A program made the translations under genes and the position numbers. Under the pieces are notes generated by a model. The model was not told where the DNA came from and made no database searches. It worked only from the letters and a program-made list of their open reading frames with translations. Of a stretch of DNA of 64,000 bases, positions 20,791-34,417 are shown one piece after another. Source of the stretch: Whitmania pigra (lineage: Eukaryota > Annelida > Clitellata > Hirudinida > Haemopidae); assembly GCA_021613335.1 (NCBI GenBank), contig JAJTWR010000392.1:622001-686000 (forward strand), written 5' to 3'. Position 1 is the stretch's first letter, and each line of letters starts with the position of its first letter.

Positions 20791-23700
20791 CAGGGGCGTA
20801 GCTGACTTTTCTTGACAGGGGGGTCCAATTTTTCATAAAATTTACTACGCAAGGGTGAACTTAAACCGATTGTTTGGGGATATGACCATTCTCATATAAT
20901 ACAAGTGCATATTAAATATAGCTAAAATTGTAACGGATATTAGCGTTTACAATGCTGAAATTGGTTAAATTTTATAATGGTAGATGGAGCATATGATGAT
21001 ATCAGCTATTTTTGAAGAACTGTGTTTTTTAATATATAATGAAGAAAAATAAGAAACAAACTCCCGTAAAAACTTTTTTCAAATTAACACAAAATGAGGT
21101 TCAAATTTTATTTAAAAAAGGTTCATATATCATTATGTCATTATACAGATAAAAATGTTCTTTTTTAATTACGATCACATTATATAAAAATTACACTAAT
21201 AAATGAAAATCTAGGTAAATTGCGTATTTAAATGGGAAGACCTCTTGGTGTTGACGCAAAACTGTCAACAACAACTGATAAATTGATGGCGTTCATTATA
21301 GTTTTCTCACATGACAATAAGACAAGTTGTTCTAATTTTTCTGATGTCATTGACGATCTTAAGGCAGATTTGATTATATCTACTTTTCTATGTGATCTTT
21401 CGCACGTTGCGGAAGTAACTGGCAAAGCCATCAAAAAAACTATTAATTGGTAGTAACATTTGTAAACTTTGTCGTGTGCATTGATTGAGCTAAGCCTGAT
21501 AAAGATTCTAATAAACGATAATTTTCACACTTCATCACCAATTTAGATTCAATAACACATAAATCATCATCAATTCTAGCCAAGTTAGCCAAATTTCGGA
21601 TGCCTTCTTCGCTCCACGATTTTGGCAAAACAGATGGAATATATTGAATTAATTTAACACAGTCTGTATTGAATCTGGATTCAAGAGAGGATTTAATGCA
21701 GTCTAAGACTGGTCTGAAAAAGTCAACACGCATTTGAACTTTAAATTGATCTACGAGACTGAGGTTACTGTCAGAGGAATGTATTATGTTATCTGAAACA
21801 GGTTTTGTCAGAAACTGGTCCATTACACATTTTTGAAGAGCTGCAGGAACTTTACGTGCTCTTTTATTGTTTGTATACTCCTCATTGATTCCCAGTTTAC
21901 CATAATAAATTTTTGATTTTTCAAAAAGTAGATCGAATTCTTCTTCACAATCCATGCTATTCAATCCAGCTTTTAATTCATCTATAGATCTTGCAGCTGC
22001 CGCAAGGTCAGTATCTTTATTTTGCAGAGCCTGCGACGCTGCGTTTACCAACATAAACACTTGAACCAAAAATTCTAGCCCAAAAATGAAAACCGGTTCT
22101 TTAATTGCTTTGAGTAAGCCAGCCGAATCTGAATCATTGCGATGTCCCAAACATTCAATAATTGCTGGCAAACATCTGTTTCGCAAATTTATACATCTTG
22201 CTGACCATCTGGTTCCAGATAATGACTGCAATGCAAGTAAACCATTTTCCAAATGTAAACCTCTGATGGCATTCATGTATTCATCATGACGCTTTGGCGA
22301 ACCCTCTACAATAACAAAAACTTTCTGCAGCAAATCAAATACTTTATTGCAGTTTTTTGTTAATTTACAGACATCCTGTAAAACTAAATTCAAAACATGA
22401 GCCCAACAATGAATAAACACTGGTTTTCTATCTGATAGTTCTTTCAATTGAGCTTGTACGCCGTTGTAAATACCCGACATATTTGATGCTCCATCATAAC
22501 ACTGTCCAATTATATTATGAATTGAAAGATTCAAACGTTTGAGCTGCTGCAATATTATTTCAACTAAACTTTTAGCAGAAGTATTTTTCACCTGGGTTAT
22601 GGCTATCAAGCTTTCTTTCGGCTGAATCAGTGACATATCTAATGACGATACTCATAAGTTCGTTGTTGGATCGATCGCTCACTTCATCACACATAATACT
22701 GATCAGTCTCCCTTGAGCTTGTTTTGAAATTTCTTCTAAAACTTCATCAGTGGTAAGTTCAATTAATTCGTTTTGAATGTCTGGACTAAGCCAAGAAACA
22801 TTTTTGGGATGATTATCTAACCAGTCTCGAAGTATCGGTGAATAATTCCCTAAAAATTCTACTAGTTCTAAAAAGTTCCCACGATTATCAGATGTAAAAT
22901 TTTCATCATGGCCTCTGAACGCTAAATTTTGCTTAGATAAAAATTTGATAATATCTAAAATTATAATGAGAACTTTTCGATTTTTGGCTTTTTCTTCTAT
23001 TTCTTTTTGTTGCTGATCATAAAATGCTTTTGACAATTTAGCAGCTACCGATGAGTTTCTGTTAGTTGCAGCAATTCTATGTCGATAATTTTCAGCAGCA
23101 GAAAGATGAGCTTTGCTGGATTCGTGTCTTGAAATCTTGCCATCTTTACCTGTCATTTTTTTCCAATCTTTGTTGGTAACAACAAACTGATCGTATTTGT
23201 TATTAGCTAAGTTTTTTGGTTTGAAAAGACGACAAAAAAAGCAATGAGCTTCATCTTTAGAAATGCTGTACTCCAACCATTCTCTCCCATCATACCAATT
23301 TTGTTGAAATTTTAATGATTTCAGTTTATTTCCAACAAGTATACTTGTAGTTGAAAAGGCTATTCCTCGAGGTTGTATAGCACCTAAATCAATTACTGAA
23401 TTGATATCTTTAACGGATTCTGTAGGTTCCACAGCCGGATCTCGAAATAACGACATTTTTATAGTTCTATTTATTATTACTATTATTTTTATATTATTAT
23501 AGAATTTAAAATATGCTTTATACTTTACCTCGTGAACTGCTTCGTAGTTCAGAACAAAACGCGATTTATTTTCAAAAACAGCAGACGAGCAACTAAAAGT
23601 AAACTCAAATAAATATTTAGAGAATTTGAAATTTTTTTGAAAAATCCTTATAAAGTATATCAAATATTTGAATGATTCATTTAATTGAAAAATAATTTGT

Positions 23701-23905
23701 CATATAAATGTTTCAGAATGAAAATGTGCTTGACATTATTAATACTAATGTTTTAATAGAAGGCTCATCCTTTCACTCATTGTTACTATACTCCCCCCCT
23801 CCCCGAATAAAAAAAACTCACCGGATTTGGACCATTTGAAAAAGTGGTCCAGATCCCAGCAGGGGGGGTCCGGACCCCAAGACCCCCCCGGCCAGCTACG
23901 CCGCT
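20791..23905 (-). mobile_element. hAT DNA transposon, 3.1 kb, with TIRs and 8-bp target duplication
   Basis: The left end starts CAGGGGCGTAGCTG. The right end, read on the minus strand, starts AGCGGCGTAGCTGG, so the two ends are inverted repeats followed by C/G-rich tracts. GGGAGAAT flanks both ends (20783-20790 and 23906-23913), the 8-bp target duplication expected for hAT. The interior encodes a zinc-finger hAT transposase on the minus strand in three frames. The intact ends and target duplication suggest a fairly young insertion. Confidence 0.92.
21228..23456 (-). pseudogene. hAT transposase (zinc finger, DUF4371-like, dimerisation domain), frameshifted
   Basis: From ATG 23456 the first frame encodes a TTF/BED-like zinc finger (CFFCRLF, HESSKAH) and the start of an RNase H-like core, with MCDEVSD. 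It breaks near 22610. The second frame (to 21443) continues with GQCYDGASNMSG, HCWAHVLNL and SGTRWSARC, typical of ZMYM/DUF4371-type hAT transposases. A second break near 21440 leads to the C-terminal hAT dimerisation motif LPVTSATCERSHRKVDIIK, ending at 21228. Two frame breaks make it unlikely to be active, although sequencing errors cannot be excluded. Homologous domesticated genes exist (ZMYM family), but the intact terminal repeats here indicate a transposon. Confidence 0.88.
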
Positions 23906-23913
23906 GGGAGAAT

Positions 23914-24669
23914 AGTGGATGTCACCGCGGGTTTTCGATGATATGCAATGACACAGTAAGCAAAACTAATTTTAACCAAGGCACATGACATAGTGGTCAT
24001 AGAGCATCAAGTTAGTGAGAAAAGAGGCAGTTTTTGACAATCTTTAAATTCTGCGAATGTAGTATCAGTCGTACAACCACTGGCAATATGAGCACGTAGT
24101 ACCTTTATTATAATACACAGATGCAAAATCTCATTTTATTAACTTGAGAAGTGCAACCCGCCCTGCTGCAAGATTTCACATTTTTAACAACATCTGAAAT
24201 TTGGCCTTTTTTAAAATTCTCTGTTTGTTGAAAAGCCAAATAACGCCACAGTTTAAGAATTGATGTGTTATAGGAAGTCTCTTGACTTTTTATAGAAAGA
24301 TTGTCTTTCTTCTGTTATGGCCAGCACAAGTTTCTTTTTAAGAATTTCAACTCTGTTGTGCTGACTTGACTTGAAATAAAAATTTCATAAATATGTTAAT
24401 AAATAAAAAGTAAAATATTTATTATGTAATTTAATAAAAACCATAAACAATAACAATTCAGAAATTAAAGAACAAAAATATCATTCATGTTAAATAAATT
24501 AATCAACTGAGTCAGAAAAAATCTCGTTTAAATCATGGTTTCTGAACATACCACTGTTGCGTGAATATTTCATGAACTTTCTGACAACGTTATTGATCGA
24601 AGAATCTTGTTGTGTCGTATTGAGGTGTGTTGTGTAGTTTGTTCTCCTCAGCAGACGTAAAGTTGTTGA
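23914..24669. other. Intergenic, upstream of DNAJC27
   Basis: No gene was recognised. The stretch should contain the DNAJC27 promoter and 5'UTR just before 24670. Confidence 0.4.
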
Positions 24670-26471
24670 ATGGAAAAGAGAATTAAACTGCTCACTCTTG
24701 GTATGAATGGCGTCGGTAAGGTGAGTTACCAGTTATCGATTAATTTTGTTAAATTGTAAATTTCTTTTATTTTTGTTATTAGACTTTGATTATACAATGT
24801 TAACTAGTTTTATTCAATTTAAATTACACAACATAACTGACAACTTAACAATGCATTTCAAAAATAACTTGGCTTTATAATGCAATGCTTCTCAAACAAA
24901 TCAGAAAACGAAAGTAAATTAGTGATTTCAAGCAATAAAATGAAATTGTTTAAAGTTCCTAAGATATATCATTTCACAAAATAGACTACCTTTGAATTCA
25001 CTTGTTTAACGAAGTACATTAGTTAAATTATCATGGAATCCACAAATGATTAAATGTATTGACCTTTTTTTCTATGCCTATGTTCAAGAGTTGCGTCATC
25101 AAAAGATACTGCGAAAAAAGATTCCTAAAGAACTACATTCCCACAATTGGAGTTGACTATGGAGTAAGCAGGTTTGTGATTCTTATTAATTATAATAGGT
25201 TGACATCATGGGTTGCGACATACGACGGTAATGGCAACAGTCGTACTGTGTCGTGTTCGAAACCCAGCCTGCACCGCCACAAGCGCCCTTTGGAAAGATT
25301 AAATGATTACAAGAAGCGCCTCTGACATTATATAAATGAATTACAACTACAATGTAGAATATCGGCAATATACTTGCAATTTCTAATAATTGTTAAATCA
25401 TTCAACAACTCAAATAAGGAGTTGAAGCATTTTCAGTTGGCTGCTCATTTGTTTGTCCACAACTCTGGCTGGGAAAGTAAATAATATGATGATGTTAACG
25501 ATGGCACTTAATTTCTCAAAAATATTCTGACAGAGTGCATTTGGACGGCGCAACTGTCGATCTTGACATCTTCGACACATCTGGACTTCCTGCTTTTTTC
25601 AGAGTGAATCGACTTTCCGCACTTTGCTGTTATTAGTAACGTCATCATATAACATAAATAAATAAAAAAATCTATTCATTACAAGTCAGTGTAGGAAACC
25701 ATCTTTTCACAGCATAATTTGTACTATAATTTACTATTTAATTAGGCTGGGTTTGGAATCAGCAACCGCCTGCCGATTAACACATTTTGTTCTCCCCTAA
25801 CTCATAATGCCCTTAACGCATTTCTTCATTCCTACAAAAGAAAAGTAAACAATTATATTATAAAAAAATGAAACAACAAGGTGAGGACAGAATTCTATTC
25901 ATTCTGTGACGTCATCCTTCTCTTCTACGATGTCACGGACAAGACTAGTTTCTCATCTCTGGAAGATTTCCTGTATGAAATGACTTCAAACGTCGAAGAC
26001 ACGAGGACCCTCGCACAAAAAGAGTTCATCGTCGTCGCAAACAAGATTGATAAACCGAACAGAACCGTCACTGGGAGCGAAGGTCATAACTGGGCTTTAA
26101 AGAGGGGTTTCCAGTACTCTGAGGTTTCAGCAGCCTTCGAAGAAAGCGTTACGATGGCGTTTCAAGAACTTGTATCGAGATCATTGAAACAATCAGAAAA
26201 TCAGATAACCTCTGTGAACAAGAATATGTTTTCATCCTGCACAAAAGAACAAATGGAAACGTTGAAGGCAGTTAAGGAGGCAAAGACAAATCACGAAAGA
26301 CTGCTACTGGCGTTTGGAAAAATCTCTTCAGATGAGATCAACAGAAAGTTTCGGCATTTGTCCATGCTCCTCCATCCGGACAAATGCTCTTTGCCCGGAT
26401 CTGAAGAGGCCTTCAAGTTGCTGGTTGCTTCCAGAAAACAGTTGCTTGTTAATGTGGATGGGAAAAAATAA
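24670..26471 (+). CDS. DNAJC27: DnaJ homolog subfamily C member 27 (Rab-like GTPase with J domain)
   Basis: Four exons join in frame: 24670-24720, 25089-25171, 25534-25603 and 25881-26471, about 265 residues. The N-terminal part is a Rab-like GTPase: P-loop GMNGVGKS, switch I region YIPTIGVDYG, a degenerate switch II (FDTSGLPAFF in place of DTAGQ), and NKID. The C-terminal part is a J domain with helix and HPD loop (LLHPDKCSLPGSEEAF). This GTPase-plus-J order is the DNAJC27/RBJ signature. Family members are linked to ERK signalling and Hsp70 recruitment. The residues after the P-loop Lys are Ser-Cys. The stop TAA (26469-26471) lies inside AATAAA (26467-26472). A SINE sits in intron 2. Confidence 0.92.
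25198..25352 (+). repeat. SINE copy in DNAJC27 intron 2
   Basis: It matches the 49468 copy across ACGGTAATGGCAACAGTCGT, TGTCGTGTTCGAAACCCAGC, CTGCACCGCC, and the tail TACAAGAAGCGCCTCTGACA followed by ATATAAATGAATTACAA. The B-box GTTCGAAAC is intact; the A-box region is degenerate. Confidence 0.75.
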
Positions 26472-26472
26472 A
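26467..26472 (+). terminator. DNAJC27: Possible poly(A) signal overlapping the DNAJC27 stop codon
   Basis: AATAAA contains the TAA stop. If used, the 3'UTR would be very short. No strong alternative was noted in the next 100 bases. Confidence 0.35.
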
Positions 26473-27628
26473 TTGAAACATTCAAAATATCGATGAAGAT
26501 GGTCTTTTGTTCTTCATTCTCTTGTCCAACTCTCAACATGTTAATTTGAAAACAGACAAAAAATCTTAATATTAATTGCATAACTGGCACATTAATTTAC
26601 GTTAAAATGTCTTGGTAGTAGTAACAAATACTTGTTATTATATTACCATAATATAAGTCAGGGATTGAATAATAATTTTTAATAATATTAAAAGTCGTTG
26701 GACCAGAAAATTGGCTTCACATTGACATTCTTAAAACCTTTTAAAGGTCATTTCAAAGCTATTTGAAAGCCTAGAAATTAATTATTAGTTTCTCCTTCTC
26801 AAGTAACAACGAAAACCGCCGATGATAAACAAACTCCAAATCTCCAGTGTTTATTCAATTTGTTTTTCTCAAGTAAAGCTTTTTGATTATTGAGGGTTGG
26901 CCTTTTATAGTTTATAGCCAGCCAAGATTACGTAAAAGTATCTCCCTAATGACTAATCGCTATACTAACATTCCTAAACTATGGTTTAAGGTTTAAAATT
27001 TTAACTCATCATTAAATATTCAATTTCTTTCTTTACGACGTTATACCTTAAATAAATTAAGCTCCCAGCAGTTTAAAAAGTGATAATTTGGGAGTTCATT
27101 GGCAAGAAAAATCTTTTTTACAAATACTTCGTCAGTCAGGTAAATATCAAATGCCTCGTTTATATGAAATGCTTCATTTTTCGCCAAACATTATATTGCT
27201 ACCATTTGTTCGATGGCTGTTCTCGATGGTGATTGGTTTTGATTGAAACCTTCTTTGGTAACCTGAACCTTGTATCGCTCGAAAAGAAGAGTTATTCTTT
27301 TGGTTATTCTTACCCAAGGTTTTTATATCCAGAATTGTGTATTGCTCAGTTAAATATTTACCATTAGCTATTTAGAGAAATTTATTATCTCTCAACATGA
27401 CACGACGAATTGCAGAAAAAAATAATTTTTATGTTTTCGATTGAGCATTTGCATCATTTGCCATAAGTTACTTTAACCCGTACGTTTCCCATTAAAATTT
27501 AAATCGCTGTCACATTATGTATTTATAATCGAAAATTTACTTAAAATGAATCGAATGAATTTGTTTCATTTAAATTTCAAGATAAATTCAGAATTACTTG
27601 CAAACGGTAGAACAAGCATTTCAACAAA
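26473..27628. other. Intergenic, no gene seen
   Basis: AT-rich sequence between DNAJC27 and the HECT gene. An ATG at 27397 opens only a 15-codon frame and was not accepted. Earlier HECT exons could be hidden here. Confidence 0.35.
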
Positions 27629-30600
27629 ATGACACCAGAGAGAGCAGGTTGGTTGTGGATGATCACATGCTGATTCCAGACTATCAAATTCACTGTTGAC
27701 TAAAATTTTTTTTATGTATAAGTGGACTTTTATTTATCATTACAATTAAATAATTTTAGAATGTAACGAATTTGAAAGTTATTTCAAGGCCATTAGGAAG
27801 GCATTTGATTTGGAAAATTCGGTAAGGAAACTTACTTTTAAATTTGCGATCAAAAGATGACAATTAAAATTTTAATAAGATTAATTGACTCTTATGAATA
27901 TTTTTATAATCCATATTAATTTGTTATGGTAAGAAACAGTATTTCAATTAATTTCATAAATTCTAATTAGCAGGAACCTAACGTTTCCAGAAAAATGCTT
28001 TTAGTGGCTGCTAAATCAATTAGGTAAATTGTTCTTGAAGTTTTATATAAATTTCATTATAACATCAATACAAAGAGCTACTAACATGTTTTATTCGTTG
28101 ACACTTTGTTTTATTTCAATATTTACTAATTTTCAATACATATTATCATTTAGGTAATTACTTTATCATTACTTAAGAGTTTAATAACAACTAATATTGA
28201 ATCTGAATTGAAATAAATTTCGGTTCTCTTAGGTCATACTTACCTCCAGTTCCAATGTCTGGTCTTTCAGCGATAGACCACATCTTATACAGTGGATCTT
28301 TTCCCACGACTAACGATTCAAAAAGTTAGACTTTTTTCATGCCTAGTGTAATAGTTATTCCAGTGGCGGTTGCTATTCCGAAAGTATTTGTAATTTATCA
28401 TAATTTAACCTGAGTTCAAAGGTTTTTTGGCGTTGATTTTATCCAATCAGAAAATAATAATGATGATAATATTCATGACGATAGTAATAAGTTTAAAATA
28501 TGACGACATTCATAAGTCAATTCGATTATTAAAATCACGAGTTATTAATACTTTTTAAAGATATTGCTACCATCTCTTCAGAGTTATGCTCTCTGAAACG
28601 AAGAGCGGAGTTGATTGAGAGCTGTTTGGAACATTGTCACGTCATTTTTTTCGCACTGGTTAATATCGAATTATAATTAGTTGACCTGATTAAATACATT
28701 CCTGTTACAATTTAAAATTAATTTTTGGTTAATGATTTCTCTAGTGGAATAAATTAAGTACCAAATATTATCTACTACAGATTCTAGACCGAACCAGGGA
28801 CTTGTTACTGGACTCAACATATCTTCAGCTCGTCTATGGAATGTCCAAGTACGACTTAGAGGAGATCAAGTTTCCCATTGAAAAGTACAAAATAAAGAAC
28901 AATTGCATATCATTAATTAATTTCTGCATTCCATAATTATTCAATTGATATTGTCGTTTATGTTTTCAGCATAATTTCAGAATGCCTGTTCTCTGGAGAA
29001 AAAGCGAGTTTGTGTTTCGGTGTAAAACTTTTGAGAATTTTGATGACAAAACACAAGGATGCTTTTGAAGATGTTTTTTATGATAATGGTTGTTCTCCAA
29101 ATTTACAACACTTTTATTAAAACTAAATACATTATTTATTCCGTCTTTTTTGTTTTATTCTTAGTTTTCTTGATAAAAAGAATGATGAATCTACCAATTG
29201 CCGAGCAAAACGATGAAATAGCCATTACCAAATGGCTGAGGAGTCAAGGTATAAAACTTAGGACATTTGTTATCGACGTTGCTGTTTAATGATATTAATT
29301 ACATATTACTTTGTCGATAGCCACGTATATCTGCGACAATTTTCTTCATCAAAGGACCATTTATCGTAAAATCCCAGCTTTAAAAGAATTGGAAAAAATC
29401 GCTTTGAAATTTTCACAAGTTGGTTCAACTATGAATTCCAAATTAAATTTTCTAATCAAGAAGTTCAATGGAAAGTCGATTAATAACGATTAATTTATCG
29501 TAGAACGATTTCTTAGTAACCACTGGGCTACTAATAAAACTCTGTAGAGACTGTAAGAACGGCAACATTGAGATGTTTCACGGAGACGCTTTCCTAACCA
29601 CGGGCATTCTGGACTCCCTTAAATCATTTTTTCTCGTCGGCTCAAAAAATGAATTAGCCAAGCGTAAGCGAGCCAAATATTTTCTTCAGAGTTGTCTTCA
29701 ATCGCCATCAGTAAGTACTGGTACTGACTTAAAAGTACGCGGAGTGTTACCAAGGCAATTTCTAACCAAAAGTAATTATTGCACATCAACAATTTCGTGA
29801 CTTTTTTTTGTAATTTTTAGATATGTTGTATTAATTAAACGTATCTATTTTGTAATCAATTAGAATGGACGTACAGGGTATGTGAGACTGCGGCCCAGCT
29901 TACACCGCCTCCAAGTTCTCCTTAGGGCTGATTGCGGCTTTAATAGTTAATGCGCCCGTGATGTTGGTGCCTGTGGCGGTATATAATGCACTTATAATGT
30001 TCACTTTGTTTTTTTTTATTATTGTGAGGTTTTTCAGATAATTCCAAAAGATCATGTAGCAGCACATTTGAGAGAATCATTGGAAGTTCTTTTAGAAGTT
30101 TTGACTGGCCTTTTTGATTATTATTTTGAGGTAAAATTTTTTTTGAGACGATTTTCTTTAAAAAAATCGTATTATAACTTATAGTATTAAATATGTGTTC
30201 AAGGCCCTCCAACTAATGATTCACTCAGGCATTATTACATACCACTGTATTGTTAATCATACTTTACTAATAAAATTAAAATAATGTAAAATATTATAAA
30301 ATAAATAAAATAGTATGCAATCCAACACTTAGATGGCAAACAACATAGAAGACAAAATGAACATTTTGGCCAATAAAAGTCCCACATCTCTGCTCGAACA
30401 TTCTCTGAGCAAAGCCAGTCTGGCTACAGAACAAAGATTTGATTTAAGCTCTTGTTTCGACAATCTTCGACCCAGCAACTTGACAGATTCAGAATGGTTG
30501 GATCAGGAATTAGTTGATGGTAGAGAGACGGACAAAGACAGAAATGGAAGAGCAGATGAATCTCCAGAAAATATCGACCTCACCACCGAGCACTTTATGT

Positions 30601-33600
30601 TCTATGATCCGTTAATTAAGGTCTCTCAAGTTATACTGGTCATTCATTCTATGAGCTTGCACTGGGGAGAATTACTTCACGTTAGTATGAAAGTTTATAT
30701 TGCTATATAACTGGAACTTAGAGCGCAAATGGTATTAAGAAATGAATAAATATTTAAACACGTGTTAGACAAAAGTTATTATTAATTGCTCTCATAATCA
30801 AATAATAAATTTGTCTATCACTTATTTTCAAACAGATTGAAAATTTTGATCCACTCATTGCAAGAGAGAAATTCAACAGTCCATGCTTTTCGAATGAAAT
30901 ATTAGCCTTCCTTTGCGAAGAAAAGGACAAAGCTTGGTGGTATCGATCCATTCTCATGAAATGGTGAATATTATTTTTATTTGAATACCATGAAATTAAT
31001 TTTAAACAAAACAAAACATACAAATTTACACAAATATAAAATATACATAAAATGGAGAATATAACAAATAGTTTAAGTTGATATTATTCAATGACTTTTT
31101 CAGCCCTTTTCTTGCTTCATTTACATGCCGCGAAGAGTTCTTCCGCCATCTTTTGCAGAAAAAGTCCAAAAACGCCGGAATAGTCAAGGTAATTAAATAT
31201 TTATTTTAATAGAATATAAATGTTTGAATGGTGTGAGTCCCTAAGACGTCCAAATGCCTGAAAATGCCCCAATGCCGGTGCAGCATGCACTTGTTTAAGT
31301 ATGCGAACATCATAATTTGCATAATACTTTTTACCAATTCTAAAACAACTCTGGAACATATCGCTTTCTTTTTCATGTTTTTATAAAAATTCACAAACGT
31401 TGCTTTCAGTTTCAGTTGAATCGTGAAAATATTCTGAAAGACTTAGTCACCATATTCAACAGCCATATAGACGTAAACGGAAAGTGGACATTTAAGTTTT
31501 TGGGAGAGGTGGTCTTTAACTTATTCGACCATTAATTAAGACCGGCTAACTGTTTAGTTAGATTAACTTATTCTGCGCCCATTCATCAGCTAACTAATTA
31601 TTGTTATTATTATGATGATGATGATTATTATTATTATTATTATGATTATTATTATTATATTATTATTATTATTATCATCATCATTATTATTATTATTATT
31701 AATGTATTTTGTTATTAAATAACCAGATAGGGGAAGGCAGTGGCATTACTAAGGAAGTTTACTCCCTTTTCTCGAAAATCATTCAAAAACACAATCTGAA
31801 TCTCTGGAGGGGATCACCAACCAACAACGGTATTTAACGTTTAAATTATAAAAATCTTGACTCGCGGTGCAACATAATTATTAAGGAATGTATTTATAAT
31901 TATTTAATTTAATCTTTTGTTTGTAATTATTTATAATAATTTTAGACACCTTATAAATCGGGTTTTCTATTAGTTCTTTCTTTTGTAATTGTTATTTTGG
32001 CCAATTTTTATATATTTAAACACTTTCAGTATAATTTTTAATCTTTTAGTAAATATTATTAATGTCTTATATTTTACTTTCTAACGCGATAATAAGATAA
32101 TTGCAACTAAGAATTCTCTTTTTTAGATCCAGCGACAGCTTTCACCTTCTCTGAAAATGGTCTCTTTCCAAATCCACTCAAATTCGTCGACGAGCTTGAA
32201 GAATATTTGACTCTCAGAATCTTCAGAACAATTGGAAGGATGCTTGCCAAGTCTTTCATAGACAATCAGATGGTTGGTTTTTCATAATTCAATTTCAGCT
32301 TAAATTATAATTTGTAAAACCATTGATTATACATTGTTAAGAAAGTGACTAAACTACTCGGTGCTCTACATTTATTTAAAATTTAAATTTAATCGTTCAG
32401 TCATTTGGTGATTATGGATCCAAGTTGATATTATAAATAATGTTAATTAAAGTACTTAATTAAGTAAATTAATCAATAAATAATACTTACTAAATTACGA
32501 TGCAACACAGTTTGAATATCACGAAAAGCACTATTTAATATTAGTCATTATTTACAGTTGGACATAGATTTTTCTCCACCGCTATTTAAGTTCTTGATGA
32601 ACTGTGAAGGCGGGAAGGTGGTTTACAACGAGGTCGACCTGAAAACCATCGTTCCACTGCCTCAAACTTTCCTCAGTGAACTCGTCAGAGTGGTCACGTC
32701 GAAACAAAATCTTCGAGGAAAATACGCCAATGTCAGTAAATGAAGTGCATAATGTTAAATAAATGAGAAAATAGTTTGAAATTTAAAAAATGTTTAGTAT
32801 TAAAAGTAATTGCTAATTTTTATAAGTGATTCTAAAAAAAATTATATAATTGACGGTAAAATTATATTTGTCAAGTTAACAACTTGTAAACAAAATAGTA
32901 TTTCTAACTATCAACTAACGCCCAGGATTCAGAGGCACTGAAGATAGCAATTGAAGGTCTGACCATTGATGGATGCAACATCGAAGATCTCGGAATCGAC
33001 TTCACATTGCCTGGTTATCCTGATGTTGAAATGACAAAGGACGGGAAAAATATGACGCTCACAGCTCACAATGTTGATCATTACTTTGATGTAAAAGCAT
33101 TTACGAGACATTTTTGAACAGTGAAATGGTGAATATGTAATGTAATATTAAGCATACTTTAATTCAGCTCATTCTTCAATGGTATCTGGTAAGTGGAACA
33201 AAGTCTAAACTGGATGCAATTCGAGATGGATTCTTCTCGACTGTTCCTATTCATTACATGAATCTCTTTTATTACGATGAAGTGAGTTCTCAATTTACTG
33301 TTTAGTATTTACTTTTATGAAGTATATTGTGCTAGACTAATTAGTTTAATTATCATTGCATGTAAATTACTGTTTTAATTTGTTCCATGGATTAAACAAA
33401 AGCGTTTTGCTCCAGTCTGGAGGCTGACAAAGTTTTTCAAAAAGTTACTCAAAACGTAACCAAAAATATGTCCTTAAAATCTGTCACCTGTCAACAATGA
33501 CATGGGAATGTTCACTTCAAACATCCCAGAAGCACCTGGAAATCTACTAATCTCATTCACATTTCATATTGGCTTTAGGATCGATACAATACACCTCGAT

Positions 33601-34417
33601 AAAAAAAACTAGGCATTAGTTATTATGCACAACAAGCATGAGCAGCAATTATGTACAGGAATTATGAACAGTAATTATGAACAACATCAGAGCCTTTAAA
33701 AGCAATTAGTAAACTATTTTAAAGTTGCATATTCTCATTTCTTTTTATTATTCCATTTCATATCATTATTTCCACTTACAGGCATTATTATTACCATTAT
33801 TCTTAATTTATTATCTTTTTCAGGCAAAACACCTATTTTGTGGAACAAGTAATAGCTTATGGAAGAGTAAAGATATTTTGGACAATTGCATTTTTGCGGG
33901 TTATTCTGAGGAGAGCAATGCAGTGAAATACCTTTTAGAAGTCATGTGTTCCTTCAGCTCAGATGAACAAAAAGAGTTTCTGCAATTTGTTACCGCCAAC
34001 CTGAGACTTCCGGCAGACGGTTAGTTGACTTCCAATGTTGATCAACTTGGTACAGATCACGGGAATTATAATATTATAATTATTTTTTATAAGTCATTGC
34101 TACTTACTAGCTACTAAATGTTGATGGAACAATAAATACTTTTTTTCTAAACTACTTTACTTCTGGTATATATTTTTTAACGAAGTCTTCAAATTTCTCA
34201 CGGATTAAATTTATTTAACTGAATTTCAGGATTTGCCTCGTTGAATCCACGCTTCACAATCAGTTTGTACAAAGTAGACGACCCTGATTCGTACCTGCCA
34301 AGTTCAGCAACCTGTTTCAATCGACTTAATCTCCCCTGTTACAGCAGCCTTACGATCACACGACAAAAGTTATTCCAAGCCATGCAAGAAGGCAAAGACA
34401 GCTTTCACATTATTTAA
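27629..34417 (+). CDS. TRIP12/UFD4-type HECT E3 ubiquitin ligase, short form
   Basis: About 22 exons. The 3' part is well phased: 30038-30130, 30333-30620, 30836-30963, 31104-31188, 31410-31508, 31727-31829, 32127-32272, 32558-32731, 32926-33090, 33168-33281, 33824-34019 and 34230-34417. These encode a HECT domain with GEGSGITKEVYSLFSK, FTFSENGLFPNP, LGIDFTLPGYPDVEM, FLQFVTANLRLPADGF and the catalytic cysteine in SSATCFNRLNLP; it ends FHII. The closest known type is TRIP12/UFD4, which ubiquitinates N-degron and ubiquitin-fusion substrates. Earlier exons (27629-27647, 27760-27821, 27974-28023, 28233-28324, 28582-28658, ~28781-28884, 28981-29088, 29165-29248, 29321-29474, 29548-29710) look helical, like the family's ARM region. 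The junction between 28884 and 28981 does not phase, so an exon is missing or misplaced. About 900 residues is less than half of animal TRIP12; no WWE domain was seen. The start is tentative. Confidence 0.78.
29872..29950 (+). repeat. Possible very degenerate SINE copy
   Basis: GCCCAGCTTACACCGCCTCC resembles CCCAGCCTGCACCGCCAC in the copy at 25198. Little else aligns. It lies in a HECT gene intron. Confidence 0.25.
31600..31701. repeat. (TTA/ATG)n microsatellite in the HECT gene
   Basis: TTA triplets mixed with ATGATG and ATCATC stretches fill the part of the intron before the exon at 31727. Confidence 0.85.

Noticed and set aside
21232..22289. Plus-strand frames inside the hAT element
   Set aside because: They are shadows of the minus-strand transposase, which has clear domain motifs.
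27397..27450. An alternative ATG start for the HECT gene
   Set aside because: The frame closes after 15 codons and no donor in phase with later exons was found.
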